This document shows, piece by piece, positions 44,755-55,847 of a stretch of DNA of 64,000 nt. Below the pieces are notes generated by a model. It had not been told where the DNA came from and did no database searches. It worked only from the letters and a program-made list of their open reading frames with translations. Both the position numbers and the translations under genes were made by a program. This DNA comes from DASTCZ01 sp963704455 (GTDB lineage: Bacteria > Acidobacteriota > Terriglobia > Acidiferrales > UBA7541). Every line of letters begins with the position of its first letter. Position 1 is the first letter of the stretch. The DNA lies in assembly GCA_963704455.1 (NCBI GenBank), contig OY969905.1, forward strand, positions 1,240,001 through 1,304,000, read 5' to 3'.

Positions 44755-46350
44755 CTAATGCGCCGAAACCGGAACCTGAACTGGAGACTGAGCCGGTGCC
44801 GCAGTCCCCGCGGGCAATTGCGCCACCGGGGCTGCCTGTGGCTTGTAATAATCAGGTTGCACTTGCTCAACGATCTGTTTTACCGGCTGTTCCAAAATTG
44901 TGAAATACGGCTTCGGATATAGCCCAATCCAAAACGCCCACAGCACCAGCGGCACGAGCGTCACATATTCGCGTAGATTCAAATCCGGCAGATTCGCATT
45001 CGCGGGATTCGTCACTTGACCGAACATCGTGCGCTGATAAAGCCAAAGCAAATACGCCGCGCCCAGCACAATGCCCAACACGCCCCACACCGCCCACATC
45101 CTGTTCACTTCAAACACGCCGCTAAGGATCGTGAATTCGCCGATGAACCCATTCAACAGTGGCAAACCGAGCGAGCTAAGTGTGATGATCATGTAGATCG
45201 CGGCAAAGCTCGGCATCGGCGTGGAGAGCCCGCCAAATTCCGATATCAAGCGCGTGTGCCGCCGCTCGTACAGCACGCCGACAATCAGGAAGAGCGCGCC
45301 GGTCGAAATTCCGTGGTTGATTTGCTGGAGCACGCTGCCCTGTATGCCGTTTTGCGTGAACACGAATAGCCCCAGCGTCACGAAGCCCATGTGGCTCACT
45401 GAACTGTAGGCGATGAGCTTCTTCATGTCCTTTTGCATCATGCAAACGAGCGCTCCATACACGATGCCTATCAACGAGAGCAAGACAATCAGCGGCGCTG
45501 CTCCTCGTGCGGCCTCCGGAAACATCGGTATCGAGAATCGCAGAAAGCCGTATGCGCCCATTTTCAGCAATACGCCCGCCAGGATGACGGAACCTGCCGT
45601 TGGCGCTTCCGTATGCGCGTCGGGCAGCCACGTGTGAAACGGGAACATCGGCACCTTGATCGCAAAGGCAAAGAACAATCCCCAGAACAGCCATTTCTGC
45701 AGCGCCAGCGGGAACAAATGCGTCCCGGTCATAAGCATCTGGACGTCAAAAGTGTAGACGCCGCTCATCTCATGGAATTTAAAATACATTCCCAGAATGG
45801 CCAGCAGCATCAGCACCGATCCGGCCAGCGTGTACAGGAAGAATTTAATCGCCGCGTAGAGCCGCCGGTCGCTTCCCCAAATGCCAATCAGGAAGTACAT
45901 CGGGACCAGCGTGATCTCCCAGAAAACGTAGAACAGGAAAAAGTCGAGCGACATAAAAACGCCCAGCATTCCTGTCTGCAAAATCAAAAACAAAAGATAA
46001 AACTCTTTCTTACGCGGCTGGATTGCATTCCATGCCGAAAGAATCGAGAGGAAACCGAGCACGACGGTTAGCATCACCAGCAGGAAACTGATTCCGTCGA
46101 TGCCAAGCGTATATTTCGCGCCAATCGAGGGGATCCAATCCACGCTCTCGGTGAATTGATAGCGCTGCGAAGAATGCGGTTGGAACCACCAGATTAGTGG
46201 CAGCGCAACGGCAATTCCCGCGAGGCCAAACAGGTTGCCCCAGATGCGATGGAAGTTGTCCCACGAGCGCGGGACGAAAAGCATCAACAGCGCGCCGACA
46301 AGCGGCGTCAGCAAGACAATGCTGAGGATGTGACCGTGATAGAACTCCAT
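44755..46350 (-). CDS. nuoM: NADH-quinone oxidoreductase subunit M (cluster 2)
   Basis: A 531-residue proton-channel subunit: TLGIDGISFLLVMLTVVLGFL, FYVFWEITLVPMYFLIGIWG (channel glutamate), KVPMFPFHTWLPDAHTEAPTAGSVILAGVLLKMGAYGFLR (lysine) and DMKKLIAYSSVSHMGFVTLGLF. The C-terminus carries a Gln/Pro/Ala-rich extension of about 40 residues (ending AQSPVQVPVSAH) not needed for channel function. The ATG at 46350 is chosen because GGGAAGAGGA lies directly upstream; a longer frame extends into the nuoL2 gap. Confidence 0.94.
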   Translation of the reverse strand: MEFYHGHILSIVLLTPLVGALLMLFVPRSWDNFHRIWGNLFGLAGIAVALPLIWWFQPHSSQRYQFTESVDWIPSIGAKYTLGIDGISFLLVMLTVVLGFLSILSAWNAIQPRKKEFYLLFLILQTGMLGVFMSLDFFLFYVFWEITLVPMYFLIGIWGSDRRLYAAIKFFLYTLAGSVLMLLAILGMYFKFHEMSGVYTFDVQMLMTGTHLFPLALQKWLFWGLFFAFAIKVPMFPFHTWLPDAHTEAPTAGSVILAGVLLKMGAYGFLRFSIPMFPEAARGAAPLIVLLSLIGIVYGALVCMMQKDMKKLIAYSSVSHMGFVTLGLFVFTQNGIQGSVLQQINHGISTGALFLIVGVLYERRHTRLISEFGGLSTPMPSFAAIYMIITLSSLGLPLLNGFIGEFTILSGVFEVNRMWAVWGVLGIVLGAAYLLWLYQRTMFGQVTNPANANLPDLNLREYVTLVPLVLWAFWIGLYPKPYFTILEQPVKQIVEQVQPDYYKPQAAPVAQLPAGTAAPAQSPVQVPVSAH

Positions 46351-46366
46351 TCCTCTTCCCTCGCCT

Positions 46367-48430
<2,064 letters not shown>

Positions 48431-48442
48431 TTCAGGAACCGG

Positions 48443-48745
48443 CTACCATTTCAGCAAATCCATTTCGTCCGCCAGCACCGTCTCACGATTGCGGAAAAAC
48501 GCGATCATAATGCCGAGCCCGACCGCCGCCTCCGCCGCTGCATCGGTGATGATGAAAATCGCGAACACCTGCCCGGCCGTATCGCCAAATAACCGTGAGA
48601 ACGCCACCAAATTAATGTTCACCGCGTTCAGGATCAGCTCGATGCTCATCAGAATAATGATGACGTTGCGGCGCGTTACCACGCCGACCACGCCAATCGT
48701 AAACAGCGCCAGGCTCAACACCAGATAGTGTGAAATAGAGAGCAT
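48443..48745 (-). CDS. nuoK: NADH-quinone oxidoreductase subunit K (cluster 2)
   Basis: A 100-residue three-helix subunit: IILMSIELILNAVNINLVAFSRLFG with the conserved glutamate and ITDAAAEAAVGLGIMIAFFRNR with the second. It has exactly the length of the cluster 1 NuoK. It is three bases after nuoJ2 and 12 before nuoL2. Confidence 0.95.
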   Translation of the reverse strand: MLSISHYLVLSLALFTIGVVGVVTRRNVIIILMSIELILNAVNINLVAFSRLFGDTAGQVFAIFIITDAAAEAAVGLGIMIAFFRNRETVLADEMDLLKW

Positions 48746-48748
48746 CGT

Positions 48749-49267
48749 TTACACCCTGCGTTTCGCCATCACCACCGCGCCAATCATCGCAACAAGTAGC
48801 AGGATTGACGCGATCTCAAACGGCAGCATGTATTGCCCGAAAAGCGTATCGCCGATTAATTCCGTGTTCGGCTCAAGCGCCGCCGCGGGCGCCGGCTGCA
48901 TGTGAAAAATCGGTTCCGTCACCCCCGTGTGCGCGTAATGGAACACCATGTATACCTGCGCACCCAGCACCACGGTTAGCAACAGCGCCACTAGCCACAT
49001 CCTGTTGAACTGTATCTGCCGGATCGCCACGTCCAGATTCACCAGCATGATCACAAAGACAAACAACACCATGATCCCGCCGACGTACAGAATCACCTGC
49101 ACGATGAACAGGAACTCGGCGTGCAACTCCAAAAAAATCCCCGCCGTCGCCAGCAGCACTGTAATCAAGAAAATCGCGCTATGCACGGCGTTCCGGCGCG
49201 TGACCACTAGGATGGCGGAAATCACCGCCAGCCCGGCGAAGAAATAGAATGAGAGCTTGTCAAACAT
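48749..49267 (-). CDS. nuoJ: NADH-quinone oxidoreductase subunit J (cluster 2)
   Basis: A 172-residue five-helix subunit. FFAGLAVISAILVVTRRNAVHSAIFLITVLLATAGIFLELHAEFLFIVQVILYVGGIMVLFVFVIMLVNLD holds the family core with the Glu and Tyr positions typical of NuoJ. It ends LLLVAMIGAVVMAKR, matching the family. The segment HAEFLFIVQVILYVGGIMV aligns with the cluster 1 copy. It follows nuoH2 by 41 bases; as in cluster 1, nuoI is missing between H and J. Confidence 0.94.
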   Translation of the reverse strand: MFDKLSFYFFAGLAVISAILVVTRRNAVHSAIFLITVLLATAGIFLELHAEFLFIVQVILYVGGIMVLFVFVIMLVNLDVAIRQIQFNRMWLVALLLTVVLGAQVYMVFHYAHTGVTEPIFHMQPAPAAALEPNTELIGDTLFGQYMLPFEIASILLLVAMIGAVVMAKRRV

Positions 49268-49308
49268 TCATTGGTCCCATCAAATTCATTGTCTCCAAAT
49301 AAACTTCC

Positions 49309-50643
49309 TCAAAGTCTATCTGTTGCCGGTGCCGCAGGCGGCTCCTCGTTCTTCTTCAAAAGCCACGCAGCAATAATCAGCGTGAACACCGTCGTCACTC
49401 CGATGGAGGACCACATTGCCCATCCATAGCCGCCCTGCTCCGGAGTCCGGTGCAAGTACAACGCGACGCCAAGACTGAACACGTTGATGATGGAAACCGG
49501 AATCAGCAGATGCCAGCCGAGCTTCATCAACTGGTCAAACCTGTATCGTGGGAATGTAAACCGCAGCCATAGGAACAAATACAGGTACATCCCGACTTTC
49601 AGCAGGAACCAGAACGCCCCGTGAACTCCGGGTTTCATCGCCACAAACGCGCTGCCCGCCGGCGCAAACTGCGGCAGACCAAGTATCACCGCCAGCAGGA
49701 AGCACAACCCAGCCACGGCCACCATAAATATTTTCTGCACTGCCACGGGCTGCTTCGGCGCGCGGTAAAGCGAATAACCGGCGACCAAAAGCATGAGCAG
49801 CATCGGCACATAATCCAGAAAATCGGCCCGGTGCCAATTTGAAAATGGCCGCAGCCACCCACCCAGAAAAAGTGTCGTCGCAATCGAAGCGACGACGATC
49901 ATGTTCGTGTATTCCGCAAGAAAATAAAGCGCCCAGCGGAAGCCGCTGTACTCAGTCATGTATCCGGCGACGAGTTCGGACTCCGCTTCCGGCATGTCAA
50001 ACGGAGCGCGGTTTGTCTCCGCAATCGATGCGACGAGGTACAGGAAAAATCCGACCGGCGCCAGAAAAATAAACCACATATGCCCTTTGGACTGCGCCTC
50101 CACGAGCCCGCGCGTATTCAGCGTTCCGCCCAACATCACTCCGGTAACAAGCGCCATGCCCGCGGCAGTTTCATAACTCACAAGTTGCGCCGAACTGCGT
50201 AGCGCGCCAAGCAGTGAATAGTGGCTGTTTGACGCCCAGCCGCCCAGCACAACCCCGAAAATTCCCATCGAGCTGACGCCCAGAACGAAAAGCAGCCCAA
50301 CGTTCAGGTTTGCGATTTGGAAAAATGGCCCGAACGGAAGCGCAGCCATAGCGAGCATCGCTGCAGTCACCGAAAGCAGCGGCGCAAGCCAGAAAATCCA
50401 TTTGTCCGAATTTTCAGGAATGATGTCTTCTTTGATGAGAAGTTTTAGCGCATCAGCAATTGGCTGCAGCAGCCCGTGCGGTCCCACGCGCATTGGCCCG
50501 AGCCGCGCCTGCATGTCCGCCATCACTTTGCGTTCCAGCAACACGACGTAGCCCGCCAGCAGCGGCAGCACGGCCACAATCACCACCGCGAACAGAAGCG
50601 GCAGCAGGTGCGGCTTGAAGAATGTGTAAAGCTCATTCAGCAT
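49309..50643 (-). CDS. nuoH: NADH-quinone oxidoreductase subunit H (cluster 2)
   Basis: A 444-residue membrane subunit. Core: LLERKVMADMQARLGPMRVGPHGLLQPIADALKLLIKED, GWASNSHYSLLGALRSSAQLVSYETAAG, ASIAETNRAPFDMPEAESELVAGYMTEYSGFRWALYFLAEYTNM, and FPRYRFDQLMKLGWHLLIPVS. It has an extra region of about 70 residues between GGWLRPFSN and HGAFWFLLKVG with two hydrophobic stretches, similar in place to the cluster 1 copy, plus an additional C-terminal transmembrane helix (MWSSIGVTTVFTLIIAAWLL). Both make it far longer than the typical 330 residues. Confidence 0.92.
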   Translation of the reverse strand: MLNELYTFFKPHLLPLLFAVVIVAVLPLLAGYVVLLERKVMADMQARLGPMRVGPHGLLQPIADALKLLIKEDIIPENSDKWIFWLAPLLSVTAAMLAMAALPFGPFFQIANLNVGLLFVLGVSSMGIFGVVLGGWASNSHYSLLGALRSSAQLVSYETAAGMALVTGVMLGGTLNTRGLVEAQSKGHMWFIFLAPVGFFLYLVASIAETNRAPFDMPEAESELVAGYMTEYSGFRWALYFLAEYTNMIVVASIATTLFLGGWLRPFSNWHRADFLDYVPMLLMLLVAGYSLYRAPKQPVAVQKIFMVAVAGLCFLLAVILGLPQFAPAGSAFVAMKPGVHGAFWFLLKVGMYLYLFLWLRFTFPRYRFDQLMKLGWHLLIPVSIINVFSLGVALYLHRTPEQGGYGWAMWSSIGVTTVFTLIIAAWLLKKNEEPPAAPATDRL

Positions 50644-50682
50644 TGCTTGCGTTCAGCTCCCAAACCTCTCATCAAAAGAACC

Positions 50683-51825
50683 TCAGCGATCCACTTCGCC
50701 GAGCACAATATCCAGCGTCCCGATGATGGCGACCACGTCCGCAACCAGATGCCCGCGCGCCATCCTGTCAAACGCCTGCAAATTCACGAATGACGGCGGA
50801 CGAATCCGCACGCGATACGGCTGCGTTGTGCCGTCGCTCACAATGTAGTAACCCAGCTCGCCCTTCGGCGCTTCAATCGCGTGATACACCTCGCCCGGCG
50901 GCGGCTTCAGCACTTTTCCGATGCGCGCCATAATCGGGCCGGTGGGAATATTTTCGATGGCCTGCAAACAAATCCGCGCCGACTGCCGCATCTCTTCCAT
51001 CCGCACCATGTAACGATCGAACGTGTCGCCGTTCTTCCCCGTTGGAATGTCGAACTCATATCGGTCGTACGCGGCATACGGCGCGGCCTTGCGGATGTCC
51101 CATTGCACGCCGCTCGCGCGCAACACCGGCCCGGTCGCGCCCATGGCGATGGCGTCTTCGCCGGAGATTACGCCGATGCCCTTCGTCCGGCCGAGCCAAA
51201 TGCGGTTGTCGGTGAGCAGCGTCTCGTACTCGTCCACCTTGTGCTTGAAATCTTTGCAAAAGCGCTCGGTGTCCTTCTCCAACTCGTCGTAGGCCTCATA
51301 TTGCAGGCCGCCGATGCGGAACGCGTGCGTCGTCAACCGAGCGCCGCAATACTTCTCAAAAATTTTGAGGATCTCTTCGCGTTCGCGGAAGCAATAAAAA
51401 ATCGGGGTCAGCGCGCCAATATCAAGCGCGTGCGTCCCCAACCACACCAGATGCGAAGCGATGCGTTGCAATTCCGTTAGAATTGTGCGGATCACGCGCG
51501 CGCGCGGCGGCGCTTCCACGGCCATCAGCCTTTCTACCGCTTCGCAATATCCCAACCCGTTTGACACCGCGGCGACATAATCCATTCTGTCAACGTACGG
51601 CGCGAATTGCTGGTAAGTGCGGTGCTCTGCGATTTTTTCAACGCCGCGGTGCAAATAGCCGATGATGCATTCCGAATCAACGATTTTTTCGCCGTCGAGC
51701 TTCAGTTTCACGCGAAGCACGCCGTGCGTGGAGGGATGCTGCGGGCCCATGTTGATAATGATCTCGTCGGCCCCGAGAACCGTCGTCTCGATATTTGGCG
51801 AATCCGGGCTGTAAATATCCGCCAT
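50683..51825 (-). CDS. nuoD: NADH-quinone oxidoreductase subunit D (cluster 2)
   Basis: A 380-residue quinone-site subunit: INMGPQHPSTHGVLRVKLKLDG, IGYLHRGVEKIAEHRTYQQFAPYVDRMDYVAAVSNGLGYCEAVERL, LTELQRIASHLVWLGTHALDIGA, PPPGEVYHAIEAPKGELGYYIVSDGT and a C-terminal DIVLGEVDR. The conserved His and Tyr are there. It begins directly at the nuoC2 stop codon with no gap. It is diverged from cluster 1 NuoD (for instance HRGVEK against HTGIEK). Confidence 0.94.
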   Translation of the reverse strand: MADIYSPDSPNIETTVLGADEIIINMGPQHPSTHGVLRVKLKLDGEKIVDSECIIGYLHRGVEKIAEHRTYQQFAPYVDRMDYVAAVSNGLGYCEAVERLMAVEAPPRARVIRTILTELQRIASHLVWLGTHALDIGALTPIFYCFREREEILKIFEKYCGARLTTHAFRIGGLQYEAYDELEKDTERFCKDFKHKVDEYETLLTDNRIWLGRTKGIGVISGEDAIAMGATGPVLRASGVQWDIRKAAPYAAYDRYEFDIPTGKNGDTFDRYMVRMEEMRQSARICLQAIENIPTGPIMARIGKVLKPPPGEVYHAIEAPKGELGYYIVSDGTTQPYRVRIRPPSFVNLQAFDRMARGHLVADVVAIIGTLDIVLGEVDR

Positions 51826-52560
51826 CTATTGTCCGCTCTCGATCCCGAGATTTTCGCGAATCCACGCAGTGTCTTGCGTCAGGATGTCGTAGTCCTTGCG
51901 CAGTGGGAATCCCTGCCACTCATCTGGGAGCAGAATGCGCTTCAAATTCGGATGGCCATCGAACACAATTCCAAACATGTCGTAGACTTCGCGCTCGAGC
52001 CAATTCGCAGTGGGCCACACGACCGTAACGCTTGGAACTTTCTCGCCGTCGCCAGTGGACACCTTCAGCCGCAGCCGTTCATTTTTGCTAAACGAGTAAA
52101 GGTTCAGCACCACGTCAAAACGCTTCTCGCGCCGTGGCCAGTCCACCGCCGTCAAATCCGAAAGCAAATTGAATTTCTCGTCATCACGGGTGGATTTGGC
52201 AATCTCAAGTAGCCGCGCTCCGTCCACGACGAGGATCGCTTGCTTGCGGTCCTGCAACGCTTCGCGGATACCGTCGCCAAAGCGTGCCTTGTACCGCTTC
52301 ACAAGGTCGTTGTCGAGCGGTTCCGGTTTTGGCGGCGCTTCTTTGGGTGGTGCGGCAGGGTTTGGAGGCGCAGCAGCTCCGGCAGCAGCAGGCTTAGGTG
52401 GTATGGCTGATTTAGGTGGCGTCGTTGCCGGAGGCGACGCGCCAGTGGGTGTCGTTGCAGGCGGCTTCGCTACGGCCTCGCCCGATGGCTTCACCGCCTC
52501 GGCGGGCTTATCGCCTGGGGCGCTTGCAGGGGGCTGCTTATCCTCTGGCTCGTTAGGCAT
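51826..52560 (-). CDS. nuoC: NADH-quinone oxidoreductase subunit C with proline-rich leader (cluster 2)
   Basis: A 244-residue protein. About the first 85 residues are a low-complexity leader rich in Pro, Ala, Lys and Thr (for example AAPPNPAAPPKEAPPKPEP), likely disordered. The NuoC domain follows: LVKRYKARFGDGI, FNLLSDLTAVDWPRREKRFDVVLNLYSF, and TANWLEREVYDMFGIVFDGHPNLKRILLPDEWQGFPLRKDYD. The leader is absent from the cluster 1 copy. Upstream, 191 bases separate it from nuoA2 where nuoB would normally lie; I see no coding remnant of nuoB there. Confidence 0.9.
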   Translation of the reverse strand: MPNEPEDKQPPASAPGDKPAEAVKPSGEAVAKPPATTPTGASPPATTPPKSAIPPKPAAAGAAAPPNPAAPPKEAPPKPEPLDNDLVKRYKARFGDGIREALQDRKQAILVVDGARLLEIAKSTRDDEKFNLLSDLTAVDWPRREKRFDVVLNLYSFSKNERLRLKVSTGDGEKVPSVTVVWPTANWLEREVYDMFGIVFDGHPNLKRILLPDEWQGFPLRKDYDILTQDTAWIRENLGIESGQ

Positions 52561-52751
52561 TTTCCCGGAATCAGTTCAAAAAAGCTGCCGAAGGCGACCA
52601 CACCCCATCCTGCGCACCGAGTCAGCAGCCGGTGACTAAGAAACCGTATTTTCTAACACATGGCGCACAACTGCGCAACGCATTCCGTGAGAAACACTGG
52701 AATAAATCGGAGGGAATTCGCCAGCCAATTGGACTGACAAATAGACCAAGC

Positions 52752-53135
52752 CTAAACCCACTCGAGCGCGCCCTTGCGATAGAGCCACACGTAGCCGGCT
52801 ACAAGAATCCCCAGGAAAACAAACATCGTGGACATGAAATAAAGTGGTGAGGGCAAATCTGCGGCTTTCCCTGAGTAGAAATAAATAACCGCCCATGGAA
52901 AAAGGAATATCGTCTCCACGTCGAAAATCACAAACAGCATCGCGATAATGTAGAACCGCGTCGAATACCGGCCGCGCGCATCGCTTTCCGGAGGAATGCC
53001 GCATTCGTACGGCAAGAGTTTCGCGCCGCCCGAAGTGGACGTCGGGCGTATCAATTTCATAATAATAATCGTTACGGCCGGAAACGCCGCTGCCAGCGCC
53101 GCAAAAAAAATCACCGGAATGTATTCGCTTGGCAT
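52752..53135 (-). CDS. nuoA: NADH-quinone oxidoreductase subunit A (cluster 2)
   Basis: A 127-residue three-helix subunit: PVIFFAALAAAFPAVTIIIMKLIRP, LPYECGIPPESDARGRYSTRFYIIAMLFVIFDVETIFLFPWAVIYF (conserved Cys and Asp-Val-Glu), and MFVFLGILVAGYVWLYRKGALEWV. It is the first gene of the minus-strand nuo2-atp unit. The upstream 106 bases shared with the divergent secreted protein should contain its promoter, but the boxes are not clear. Confidence 0.93.
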   Translation of the reverse strand: MPSEYIPVIFFAALAAAFPAVTIIIMKLIRPTSTSGGAKLLPYECGIPPESDARGRYSTRFYIIAMLFVIFDVETIFLFPWAVIYFYSGKAADLPSPLYFMSTMFVFLGILVAGYVWLYRKGALEWV

Positions 53136-53241
53136 CGCTTTGCGAGGAGCATCCTATCACAGCCGTCAAGCGTCGGAGCTCGAGATTTCGCCGCCGCTCA
53201 CTCGTGTGTGATATATCCTTCAAGAAGACGAGGAGGCGGCG

Positions 53242-54033
53242 ATGATTCAGCACAGTGAAAAATCCACGACAGGCATTCACTTAATCAAATTTATATCGGC
53301 ATTATTAATGGCGGCAAACGCGCTTGTTGCGCTGCTCCCAGTGCTTGCGGCCGCGCCGCCTCCCCCTCCGCGCTACCTCTATCGAACTGAACTCGTCCAA
53401 GCGACTCCAGGAAAACTATTGGAGTTGATCGATCTCTACAAACAGAAGGCCGCGGTCGACCAACAAGCCGGTGACCAACCAGCCCTCTGGATGCGGCACA
53501 GCCAGGGCGACCGCTGGGATTTGCTGCGTCTCGTCCCAATGAAGAGTTACGCCGACTACTACAATCCGGGGCGGATTGAATCTCGTGATCGCGCAACGGA
53601 AAGAGCAGTCTGGCTCGCGCGAATGCATGATGATATCGCCTGGGAGGAAGACATCCTCGTTTACGGCCCTCCGATCAATTCCCTGCGGAACGCATTTGCG
53701 GCCGGCGGCCTATTTCACGTGGAAATGTTTGAATCGCTTCCCGACAAGCGCGCTGACCTTTATCACGAGCGCGAGATGGAAAACACCTACTCCGCCGCTC
53801 TCAGCCAGCCTGAAAATTTCATCTTTGTCCGCGATCAAGGCGCCGCGTGGGACCTCTTCTCCATCGGAGTTTTCCGTGACATCAAGCATTTCGCTTCGAG
53901 CAGCGACGCAACCCCCGAAGCCCAAGCCGCCGCGGCAAAAGCTGCCGGTTTTTCGTCGCCTTCCGACATCGGCCCGTACCTGCGGACGCTCATCCAACTG
54001 CACAGGGACACTCTGGCCGTCGCCATCAAATAG
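53242..54033 (+). CDS. Secreted protein of unknown function with a possible duplicated alpha/beta domain
   Basis: A 263-residue protein with an N-terminal signal peptide (KFISALLMAANALVALLPVLAAA), then a Pro run. Two similar modules seem to follow: YRTELVQATPGKLLELIDLYKQKA (near 50-75) and HVEMFESLPDKRADLYHEREMEN (near 155-180), each starting a beta strand then helix, as in dimeric alpha/beta-barrel (NIPSNAP-like) proteins. This resemblance is weak. GAGGAGG precedes the ATG. It is divergent from nuoA2. No enzyme motif is seen. Confidence 0.65.
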   Translation: MIQHSEKSTTGIHLIKFISALLMAANALVALLPVLAAAPPPPPRYLYRTELVQATPGKLLELIDLYKQKAAVDQQAGDQPALWMRHSQGDRWDLLRLVPMKSYADYYNPGRIESRDRATERAVWLARMHDDIAWEEDILVYGPPINSLRNAFAAGGLFHVEMFESLPDKRADLYHEREMENTYSAALSQPENFIFVRDQGAAWDLFSIGVFRDIKHFASSSDATPEAQAAAAKAAGFSSPSDIGPYLRTLIQLHRDTLAVAIK

Positions 54034-54053
54034 ATTCACCGCGAAAAAATGGG

Positions 54054-54533
54054 TTAATCGTGGCGGGCACCGCGAAGCACATCCACGGCGTGCGGTAAAA
54101 GGTCGGCAATCGCATCGAGCGATTCAACGGCGCCCTTTGGGCTGCCCGGCAAATTCACAATAATTGTCGCGCCGCGCACACCAACGACGGCGCGCGACAG
54201 CGAGGCGCGTGGCGTGGCAGCGCGGCCTCGCTCGCGCATCACTTCCGCCAGGCCCGGCACAAGTTTTGTGCAGATTTCGGTTGTCGCCTCCGGAGTGGAA
54301 TCGCGCGGCCCCAAACCTGTTCCGCCCGTTGTCAATATCAAACTCACTTCGCTCGAATCCGCCAGCGCTGCCAGCCGCGCGCTGATTTGCGAGCGTTCGT
54401 CGGGCAGCACCTCTTCCAGCGCCACGTGCCAGCCAAGCTTCGCGCAGCGCTCGCGCACGGCGGGCCCGCTCTTGTCCGCGCGTTCGCCGCGTGACGCGGT
54501 ATCGCTGATGGTGAGGATTGCCACTCGTGTCAT
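54054..54533 (-). CDS. mogA: Molybdopterin adenylyltransferase (MogA/MoaB family)
   Basis: A 159-residue protein that adenylates molybdopterin before molybdenum insertion. The active-site pieces are ILTISDTASRGERADKSGP, LILTTGGTGLGPRDSTPEAT and NLPGSPKGAVESL (GGTG and PGSPK motifs). The ATG at 54533 begins MTRVAIL. It closes the minus-strand group purA-moeA-moaC-REC-mogA, 21 bases after the response-regulator gene. MogA and MoaB differ subtly and cannot be separated by eye. Confidence 0.88.
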   Translation of the reverse strand: MTRVAILTISDTASRGERADKSGPAVRERCAKLGWHVALEEVLPDERSQISARLAALADSSEVSLILTTGGTGLGPRDSTPEATTEICTKLVPGLAEVMRERGRAATPRASLSRAVVGVRGATIIVNLPGSPKGAVESLDAIADLLPHAVDVLRGARHD

Positions 54534-54554
54534 GAGAATTTTGCCGGAAGGAAC

Positions 54555-55295
54555 TTAGCGTTGAACCTGGCTGTTTGCTTCGTCGAGCAGCCGCATCGCT
54601 TCCATAAGCAAGCCGGTGGTTTGCCGCGTAATCGTTTCTCGATCCGATGTCCCGGTGAAATCAATCTCAAATTCGCCTTCGGTCCAGTGCACAACAGGGA
54701 AAAACGCCTCTTCGCCTTCGGTCTTTCCGCGACGCGCGTGCTTGCACTGCCCCGAAACAAAAAACATTTCGCATTGCTCGCCGCCGCGCCGCACCGTCAA
54801 CCGGCCCGACTTCTGCCCCATCTCAAGCGATTGAACGAGGTCCGCAATTCCCATCTCTTCCAGGCGCCCTTGGATCACGCCCGGCCGCGCGGCCTGCTTT
54901 TGCAATTTTTCCAGGCGAATCCGGTCCACGATAATTTTTGCGCGGCTGACAACATCCTTGATGAAAAATGGCTTCGGAACAAAATCTTCCACTCCTTCAA
55001 GAAGTGGCCGCAGCTTTTCTTCGATATCTCCTTTGTTCGCTACAAAAAGAAATACGATGCTTTTCGTCTGCTCACGCCCGCGCAATTTCTCGAAAAGCTG
55101 TCTGCCGTCGAGCCCGGGCATCCGGTAGTCCGCGACGATCATGTCCGGCGGCGCATCAATTGCCTTTAGCAGCGCGTCCGCGCCATCGCCTGCCGGGGTC
55201 ACCTCGCCGAGCGAAGATAGCCCGTCCGCCAGCAAAGCCCGCACCAGCGGGTTATCGTCCACGACCAGGATACGGATGGATTTTGTCGCCGTCAT
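54555..55295 (-). CDS. Response regulator with REC and DUF4388 (PATAN) domains
   Basis: A 246-residue protein. The receiver domain (residues about 7-125) has acidic residues D13 and D14, the phosphorylation site D56 in MIVADYRMPGLDG, and the conserved Lys in FVPKPFF. After a basic helical linker a DUF4388/PATAN domain runs from about residue 135: GVIQGRLEEMGIADLVQSLEMGQKSGRLTV, YFVSGQ-type segment (MFFVSGQCKHARRG) and EGEFEIDF. PATAN proteins are found in signalling with unclear output. It lies between two molybdenum-cofactor genes, 7 bases after moaC. No partner kinase is adjacent. The start follows family length. Confidence 0.84.
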   Translation of the reverse strand: MTATKSIRILVVDDNPLVRALLADGLSSLGEVTPAGDGADALLKAIDAPPDMIVADYRMPGLDGRQLFEKLRGREQTKSIVFLFVANKGDIEEKLRPLLEGVEDFVPKPFFIKDVVSRAKIIVDRIRLEKLQKQAARPGVIQGRLEEMGIADLVQSLEMGQKSGRLTVRRGGEQCEMFFVSGQCKHARRGKTEGEEAFFPVVHWTEGEFEIDFTGTSDRETITRQTTGLLMEAMRLLDEANSQVQR

Positions 55296-55302
55296 TTTGG
55301 GT

Positions 55303-55824
55303 TCACTTGCTGCCGGATGCAGTCCGTTTGCGGCCTCGTCCCGAACGGCGCGCACCCGGTCTTACGTAATCTCCGCTCTTGCCGCCGCGCTTTTCCTCGA
55401 GATGAATCTCTTTAATTTCCATGTCCTTATCCAGAGCCTTGCACATGTCGTAGATGGTCAGCGCCGCGGCGGAAACGGCCACCAGCGCCTCCATTTCTAC
55501 ACCGGTTTGAGCCTGTGCGGTGGCGCGGGAAACGATTTCAACGCCATTCTTGCATAGCCGAAGGGTCACATCAATGTAACTGAGGGCCAGTGGGTGACAA
55601 AGAGGTATCCATTCCGACGTTCGTTTGGCCGCGCTAATCCCCGCAATCCGCGCGATCTCAAATGGATTGCCCTTTGGATTGTCCAGACGGCGAATTTTCG
55701 CAAGAGCGGCTCGCCCGATTGCAATGAATCCGCGCGCGACGGCCGTGCGCGAAGTAACTGGCTTGGCGGACACGTCTACCATCGCCACTTCCCCGCCCTT
55801 CCGGTAATGCGACAGTTTCGCCAA
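55303..55824 (-). CDS. moaC: Cyclic pyranopterin monophosphate synthase
   Basis: A 173-residue MoaC, which turns the MoaA product into cyclic pyranopterin monophosphate. Motifs: KGGEVAMVDVSAKPVTSRTAVARGFI, IPLCHPLALSYIDV, AQTGVEMEALVAVSAAALTIYDMCKALDKDMEI and LEEKRGGKSG with the catalytic Lys/His/Asp residues in place. The C-terminal 20 residues are Arg/Gly-rich and extra. The only in-frame start is TTG. MoaA is not in the window, so the pathway is split. It is 7 bases from the following REC gene. Confidence 0.9.
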   Translation of the reverse strand: MAKLSHYRKGGEVAMVDVSAKPVTSRTAVARGFIAIGRAALAKIRRLDNPKGNPFEIARIAGISAAKRTSEWIPLCHPLALSYIDVTLRLCKNGVEIVSRATAQAQTGVEMEALVAVSAAALTIYDMCKALDKDMEIKEIHLEEKRGGKSGDYVRPGARRSGRGRKRTASGSK

Positions 55825-55847
55825 TTCGTTTTCCCGGGTCTTTCTTC

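Noticed and set aside
52561..52751. Possible nuoB remnant between nuoC2 and nuoA2
   Set aside because: Read in all minus-strand frames, the gap shows no CxxC pair or other NuoB motif, and it is too short.
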